A stretch of DNA of 10,191 bases, taken from contig SPCK01000048.1 of assembly GCA_004525355.1 (NCBI GenBank), forward strand, positions 1 to 10,191, in the 5' to 3' direction. Both the position numbers and the translations under genes were made by a program. Shown one piece after another: positions 7,032-10,191 of the stretch. The stretch comes from Spirochaetales bacterium (GTDB taxonomy: Bacteria; Spirochaetota; Spirochaetia; Treponematales; UBA12059). The stretch's first letter is position 1. Each line of letters begins with the position of its first letter. The notes beneath the pieces are model-generated. The model saw only the letters and a program-made list of their open reading frames with translations. It was not told the origin of the DNA and did not search any database.

Positions 7032-7198
7032 CTGGTGCGCTCCGTTGCGCATCGTTTCCTGACTGTTCCCCCGGTTCGGGGTCTCGCGTCGGCACGTCCG
7101 TTCGCGGGCAGCCGATCGCCCGTCGGGCGCGGATTCCGGTACCCGTCGGCCCCGCCATTGGCAGGGCCTCGTCATACGAAATGCAAGAGGTTTACAGC
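7032..7198 (+). promoter_or_regulatory. Structured 5' leader of rplU
   Basis: This untranslated leader of about 167 bases holds several hairpins in series: TGCGC/GCGCA (7036-7040 with 7047-7051), CCCCG/CGGGG (7069-7073 with 7077-7081), CGCCC/GGGCG (7117-7121 with 7125-7129), and the strongest, GGCCC/GGGCC (7148-7152 with 7164-7168), whose inside pairs further as GCC/GGC around ATT. The last lies 16 bases before the Shine-Dalgarno AAGAGG (7185-7190). None has a following U tract, so they are not terminators. Autogenous control by L21 is possible; Firmicutes have an L21 leader element, but I cannot show that this is related. Confidence 0.4.
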
Positions 7199-7510
7199 AT
7201 GTACGCAGTGGTAGAAGTCCTGGGCAAGCAGTACCGCGCCGAAACGGGCGCCGTACTCCGCGTCGATAGCATGGAAGGCGAGGCCGGCATGGCAGTCTCC
7301 TTCGATACCGTTCTTCTCACGTCCGGCGATGTGATCAAGGTGGGCGCACCCTATGTCAATGGCGCCTCCGTCAAGACCGTCATCAAGGATCAGGTCAAGG
7401 GCGACAAAGTCATCGTGTTCAAGTACAAGTCCAAGAAGGATTATCGTCGCAAGCAGGGCCATCGCCAGCGCTATACCCTGCTCAAGGTCGAGGAAATCGT
7501 TGGGGCCTGA
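7199..7510 (+). CDS. rplU: 50S ribosomal protein L21
   Basis: L21 binds 23S rRNA in the large ribosomal subunit. The 103 residues match the usual length, start with the typical MYAVVEVLGKQYR and carry the conserved basic loop KYKSKKDYRRKQGHRQRYT before the final KVEEI. The ATG at 7199 has AAGAGG eight bases upstream. An in-frame ATG at 7181 would add MQEVYS and use up that ribosome site, so I reject it. The 3' end overlaps prp by 11 bases, and the GAGGA that starts prp lies within the last codons of rplU, so translation of the two is probably coupled. Confidence 0.97.
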   Translation: MYAVVEVLGKQYRAETGAVLRVDSMEGEAGMAVSFDTVLLTSGDVIKVGAPYVNGASVKTVIKDQVKGDKVIVFKYKSKKDYRRKQGHRQRYTLLKVEEIVGA

Positions 7511-7859
7511 GCCCGACGTCGTAACGGTACATATAACGGTAGGCGCTGACGGAATCATCCGATCAGCTTCGGCCGTGGGCCATGCCGGATCCGCTTCGGC
7601 TGGTTCCAATATCGCGTGCGCCGCGGTAACGGTACTCCTGAGAACGGCGTACGAGACCATGGCGCAGTATGAAGGCTTGGAAATATCTGGCGAGGCTCCG
7701 GCGCCAGGCTCGCTTAACTTCACCGTACGGCGTCATGGCGCCGGGTTCGTTGAACGGCTGCGGGGCGCGGGAGATTTTCTACTTACCGGATTGTCCGCCG
7801 TCGAGCGCGAGTATCCAGGATTGGTCAGATTGATTGTAGACAGCGAACGGAGGCAATAA
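7500..7859 (+). CDS. prp: Ribosomal-processing cysteine protease Prp (YsxB/DUF464 family)
   Basis: Prp-family cysteine proteases, encoded between L21 and L27 genes, cut an N-terminal extension off L27 in Firmicutes. The 119-residue product shows the family core [20 protein letters not shown], with H28 and C40 twelve residues apart, the same spacing as the catalytic pair in Staphylococcus aureus Prp. The following helix ends in [11 protein letters not shown] and the protein ends in a short [22 protein letters not shown] helix-strand unit. The start is a TTG at 7500, chosen because GAGGA lies five bases before it. The frame runs further back through rplU without a ribosome site. The stop overlaps the rpmA start (TAATG). 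Its L27 neighbour has no cleavable extension, so its substrate here is unclear. Confidence 0.85.
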   Translation: MGPEPDVVTVHITVGADGIIRSASAVGHAGSASAGSNIACAAVTVLLRTAYETMAQYEGLEISGEAPAPGSLNFTVRRHGAGFVERLRGAGDFLLTGLSAVEREYPGLVRLIVDSERRQ

Positions 7860-8101
7860 TGGCTCACAAAGGCGTAAACGGCCGCGATTCAAACCCCCAG
7901 CACATGGGCGTCAAGGTGTATGGCTCTCAATACATCAATGCAGGCGGCATTATCGTGCGACAGCGCGGTACCAGGATTCACCCCGGGACCAATGTCGGCA
8001 AGGGCAAGGACAATACCCTGTTCGCGCTCGTCGACGGTACCGTAACCTTCAAGGAATTCCGCAGGCGCAAGTTCGCCAGCGTGGAGCCCGTCCAGGCATA
8101 A
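7859..8101 (+). CDS. rpmA: 50S ribosomal protein L27
   Basis: L27 belongs to the large subunit, and its N-terminal tail reaches the peptidyl transferase centre. The 80 residues carry the family hallmarks [42 protein letters not shown] and a basic C-terminus ([11 protein letters not shown]). The N-terminus is [11 protein letters not shown]: compared with the common MAHKKAGGSTRNGRDS form, the glycine- and serine-containing tail is five residues shorter. There is no Firmicutes-type LQFFAHKK extension, and no in-frame start codon within the preceding 13 codons. GGAGG sits five bases before the ATG, inside the end of prp, with a one-base overlap between stop and start. Confidence 0.96.
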   Translation: MAHKGVNGRDSNPQHMGVKVYGSQYINAGGIIVRQRGTRIHPGTNVGKGKDNTLFALVDGTVTFKEFRRRKFASVEPVQA

Positions 8102-8237
8102 AGGTCCATGGCCGCAAGTCGATTCGCCGTTCCGGTGGTCGCGTTCATCGCCAGACATCGCGTCGCGAGGCATCGCGGTACGATCGGGGCGGTTCCGATG
8201 CATATTCCGCGGTTCGATTCCGATCGGCCGTTTCTCA
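8102..8237. other. Spacer between rpmA and the terminator, no gene seen
   Basis: No coding sequence with a credible ribosome site is present. The sequence can form a longer stem between CGATCGG (8181-8187) and CCGATCG (8220-8226), enclosing GCGG/CCGC (8189-8192 with 8207-8210). CATCGCG occurs twice, 15 bases apart (8156 and 8171). This may be a structured 3' untranslated region or part of an attenuator; nothing firmer can be said. Confidence 0.3.
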
Positions 8238-8280
8238 AAGACCGCCGCCGGCCGCGCCGGAAGGCGGTCTTCATGTTTTT
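8238..8280 (+). terminator. Intrinsic terminator between rpmA and obgE
   Basis: AAGACCGCC (8238-8246) pairs over nine bases with GGCGGTCTT (8263-8271), and an inner CCGG/CCGG stem (8248-8251 with 8257-8260) extends it. T276-T280 of this block (8276-8280) form a T tract starting four bases after the stem. It ends only 27 bases before the obgE start, which leaves little room for a separate obgE promoter. Confidence 0.7.
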
Positions 8281-8301
8281 GCAGGCCGAAGGAGGCCTTG
8301 C
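8281..8301 (+). promoter_or_regulatory. Hairpin presenting the obgE ribosome binding site
   Basis: GCAGGCC (8281-8287) pairs with GGCC-TTGC (8294-8301, T8298 bulged), leaving GAAGGA (8288-8293), a Shine-Dalgarno sequence, in the loop. GGAGG at 8291-8295 is 12 bases from the ATG, longer than normal; folding of the hairpin would shorten the effective distance. It could tune obgE translation. Confidence 0.35.
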
Positions 8302-8307
8302 CACGGT

Positions 8308-9339
8308 ATGATCAAATTCGCCGATGAAGCTACTATTACCGTCTCCTCGGGCAAGGGTGGCAACGGCTGTATCGCCTTCCGAAGGGAGAAGTACGTACCC
8401 CGGGGCGGTCCCTCCGGCGGTGACGGCGGCCGCGGCGGCGACGTGGTTTTCGAGGTACGCCGCAACCTGCGTACACTGGCCCACATTCGTTTCGTACATG
8501 CCTTCAAGGCAAAAAATGGCAATGACGGGACCGGCCGCAACAAGCATGGGGCGGACGGAGAAGACGTGGTGATTTCCGTTCCACCGGGAACGGTCATCAA
8601 GGACCTGGCTACAGGCGATATCATACAGGATTTCGGAAAAGGTGATGAAGGCCGCTGGCTGTTCCTCAAGGGCGGCAATGGTGGATGGGGCAACGTGCAT
8701 TTCAAGTCGAGCACGAATCAGGCTCCGCGCGTTGCGCTTCCGGGAAAACCAGGGCAGAGCATGGAAATCACCGTCGAACTTCAGATGATGGCGGATATAG
8801 GTTTCGTCGGCTTTCCGAACGCCGGCAAGTCAAGCCTGCTGGATCGCTGTACGAATGCCAGGCCCAAGATTGCCCCATATCCCTTTACGACCAAGATTCC
8901 CAACCTGGGCGTGCTGACGGTAGCCGACCGGGATATCATCCTGGCGGACATTCCGGGCATCATAGAAGGAGCGTCCGAGGGCGCGGGTCTGGGCATACGG
9001 TTCCTCAAGCACATAGCCCGGACGGCTGCCCTGGCCTTCCTGATCGACCTTTCCGACGACAATTACCTCGAAGCCTTCGGCGTACTGCTCGGAGAGCTCA
9101 GGGACTTTTCTCCCGAACTGGCCGGAAAACCCCGCGTGGTGATAGGCACCAAGCTTGACCTGCCCGAAACGGACGGGCGCCTTGCCGAGTTGGTGGAAGC
9201 CTTGCCGGAAGAACAGGTCGTCGGCCTGTCCGTTTTCTCGGGAGAAGGCCTGGCTACGGTCTCATCGTTTTTCCTGGACTTCGTACTCAAGGCCGAGACC
9301 CCGGAGGAACGGGACTCGTGGACGGGCGTTCCGGAATGA
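8308..9339 (+). CDS. obgE: Ribosome-associated GTPase Obg/CgtA
   Basis: Obg is an essential GTPase that acts in assembly of the 50S subunit and in growth and stress control. The 343 residues show the glycine-rich Obg fold (about 1-158, with GKGGNGCIAFRREKYVPRGG and GGNGGWGNVHFKSS) and the G domain: G1 GFPNAGKS (168-175), switch I region YPFTTKIPNLG (191-201), G3 DIPG (214-217) followed by IIEGASEGAGLG, G4 TKLD (281-284) and G5 SVFSGEG (308-314). G4 has threonine where the NKxD asparagine is usual. The variable C-terminal OCT domain of some Obg proteins is absent. The ATG is the natural start (MIKFADEATITV). The last four bases overlap nadD (ATGA), so the two are probably translationally coupled. 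Confidence 0.95.
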   Translation: MIKFADEATITVSSGKGGNGCIAFRREKYVPRGGPSGGDGGRGGDVVFEVRRNLRTLAHIRFVHAFKAKNGNDGTGRNKHGADGEDVVISVPPGTVIKDLATGDIIQDFGKGDEGRWLFLKGGNGGWGNVHFKSSTNQAPRVALPGKPGQSMEITVELQMMADIGFVGFPNAGKSSLLDRCTNARPKIAPYPFTTKIPNLGVLTVADRDIILADIPGIIEGASEGAGLGIRFLKHIARTAALAFLIDLSDDNYLEAFGVLLGELRDFSPELAGKPRVVIGTKLDLPETDGRLAELVEALPEEQVVGLSVFSGEGLATVSSFFLDFVLKAETPEERDSWTGVPE

Positions 9340-9908
9340 AACTATTGGTCCTGGGCGGCTCGTTCAATCCCGTGCACATCGGCCACCTCATACTCGCCGA
9401 GGAGGTCGCCGTCCAATTCGGCTACGACCGGGTACTGCTCGTACCGGCATTCGCACCACCCCACAAGGCTCTGGTCGAGGATCCCGGACCGGAAGAGCGA
9501 TTGGCGATGCTAAGCCTGGCGGTAGCCAAAGATCCCCTGTTCGCTATTGACGACAGCGAGATACGCAGGGGCGGGCCATCGTATACCATCGACACGCTCG
9601 CGAAAATCGCCTGTGACAGCGCCCTTGAGGGAAAACCGGCCCTGGTGATCGGGGACGACCTGGCTGATGGCTTCTCGTCCTGGCGACGGCCCGAAGAAAT
9701 CCTTCGGCTCGCCGACCTGATCGTTGCCCGACGTTCGGGCAAGCCGTTCCAACTCGAGTATCCATATCGATTGGCCGGGAACCTGCTGATTCCCATATCG
9801 TCCACCATGGTACGCGATCGCGTACGGATGGGCGGCGCCTGGAAATGGCTGGTGCCGGAGGCGGTAGCCCATCACATCGAGAAACATGGTCTCTACGGAC
9901 TATCCTGA
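9336..9908 (+). CDS. nadD: Nicotinate-nucleotide adenylyltransferase
   Basis: NadD converts nicotinate mononucleotide and ATP into deamido-NAD in the NAD pathway, in the cytoplasm. The 190 residues show the nucleotidyltransferase signature GGSFNPVHIGHL (7-18, HIGH at 14-17), PPHK (41-44), SYTIDTL (82-88), the GDDLADGFSSW motif (106-116) and ISSTMVR (154-160), which binds the ATP phosphates. Length is normal. I chose the ATG at 9336, which overlaps the obgE stop by four bases and gives the typical short start MKLLVLGGSF. A GTG at 9318 has the better ribosome site (GGAGGA nine bases upstream) and would add six residues (MDGRSG), so the start is not certain. The product pool feeds, among others, the NAD-dependent ligase in this window. 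Confidence 0.93.
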   Translation: MKLLVLGGSFNPVHIGHLILAEEVAVQFGYDRVLLVPAFAPPHKALVEDPGPEERLAMLSLAVAKDPLFAIDDSEIRRGGPSYTIDTLAKIACDSALEGKPALVIGDDLADGFSSWRRPEEILRLADLIVARRSGKPFQLEYPYRLAGNLLIPISSTMVRDRVRMGGAWKWLVPEAVAHHIEKHGLYGLS

Positions 9909-10191
9909 ATACCCGACGTTCGCCGCGGCCCTTTCGTTGGTCGGCGACCTGGCAGTAGCCCTGCTTACGGAGGAACGACGCGCGCATGCGACCGGCGTGG
10001 CTGATACGGCGGCCGGCCTGAGCCTGCGCTTCAGTCTCGATCCGGAAGCGGGCCGCTTGGCCGGGCTTGCCCACGACTTGTGCAAGGAGATGCCTGCGAA
10101 TGAGCAGGAGGCGCTGTACAAGCGCTATCCAATGGAACTTCCGACGTACCTGTACGCCGAGCGCCGTTTTCGCCATGGGCCGGCGGCGGCG
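9886..10191 (+). CDS. yqeK: HD-domain hydrolase of the YqeK family (probable Ap4A hydrolase), cut by window end
   Basis: The frame is open from an ATG at 9886 to the last base, giving 102 residues. They show the YqeK pattern: ERRAHATGVADTAAGLSLRF (first histidine, H34), AGLAHDLCKEMP with the metal-binding HD pair at 63-64, and HGPAAA at the very end, matching the next conserved histidine of the family. YqeK proteins cut diadenosine tetraphosphate symmetrically into two ADP and need a bound metal. The gene overlaps nadD by 23 bases. Its ribosome site (GAGA) is weak, so translation may depend on coupling. Placement directly after nadD is common in bacteria and supports the call. The C-terminal part lies outside the window. 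Confidence 0.82.
   Translation, partial: MVSTDYPEYPTFAAALSLVGDLAVALLTEERRAHATGVADTAAGLSLRFSLDPEAGRLAGLAHDLCKEMPANEQEALYKRYPMELPTYLYAERRFRHGPAAA

Noticed and set aside
8108..8311. 67-codon plus-strand open frame between rpmA and obgE
   Set aside because: It runs straight through the intrinsic terminator and into obgE, has only AAAGG three bases from its ATG, and its composition is arginine-rich noise.
9318..9335. GTG start for nadD
   Set aside because: It has a good ribosome site, but the ATG at 9336 gives the normal NadD N-terminus and the coupled ATGA overlap. It is kept as an alternative, not excluded.

Overview
This is a GC-rich (about 60% by eye) bacterial chromosomal window of mostly housekeeping genes. 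The order rplU-prp-rpmA-obgE-nadD-yqeK, the compact class I arginyl-tRNA synthetase and the divergent NAD-dependent DNA ligase suggest a spirochaete (Spirochaetaceae or relatives). This is inference from gene order and protein character; no database search was possible. I see no sign of mobile elements, CRISPR, tRNA or rRNA.

Layout. Positions 1-271 hold the end of a SPOR-domain protein, closed by an intrinsic terminator (318-361). A 12-segment MFS transporter follows on the minus strand (360-1523). A 136-bp divergent spacer carries a strong ligA promoter, a dyad overlapping its -35, and a 5'-leader hairpin. On the plus strand come ligA (1660-3597) and two tightly linked unknown membrane-anchored genes (3603-4211 and 4214-5119). 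I read these two as tandem paralogues sharing an uncharacterised domain of about 150 residues. A short spacer with a hairpin and candidate promoter leads to argS (5235-6983).

Next, a very good sigma70-type promoter (6996-7025) and a structured leader of about 165 nt precede the overlapping set rplU (7199-7510), prp (7500-7859) and rpmA (7859-8101). A 206-bp spacer with an intrinsic terminator separates them from the overlapping set obgE (8308-9339), nadD (9336-9908) and yqeK (9886 to beyond the right edge).

The right half joins ribosomal proteins L21 and L27, a Prp-type cysteine protease, the ribosome-associated GTPase Obg, NAD synthesis and a probable Ap4A hydrolase. The left half pairs an NAD-consuming ligase with unknown envelope genes. 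The points most worth checking are the tandem unknown paralogues, a Prp protease next to an L27 that lacks the Prp cleavage extension and has a shortened tail, and the terminator sitting almost on top of the obgE start. No clearly new defence or mobile system is present.
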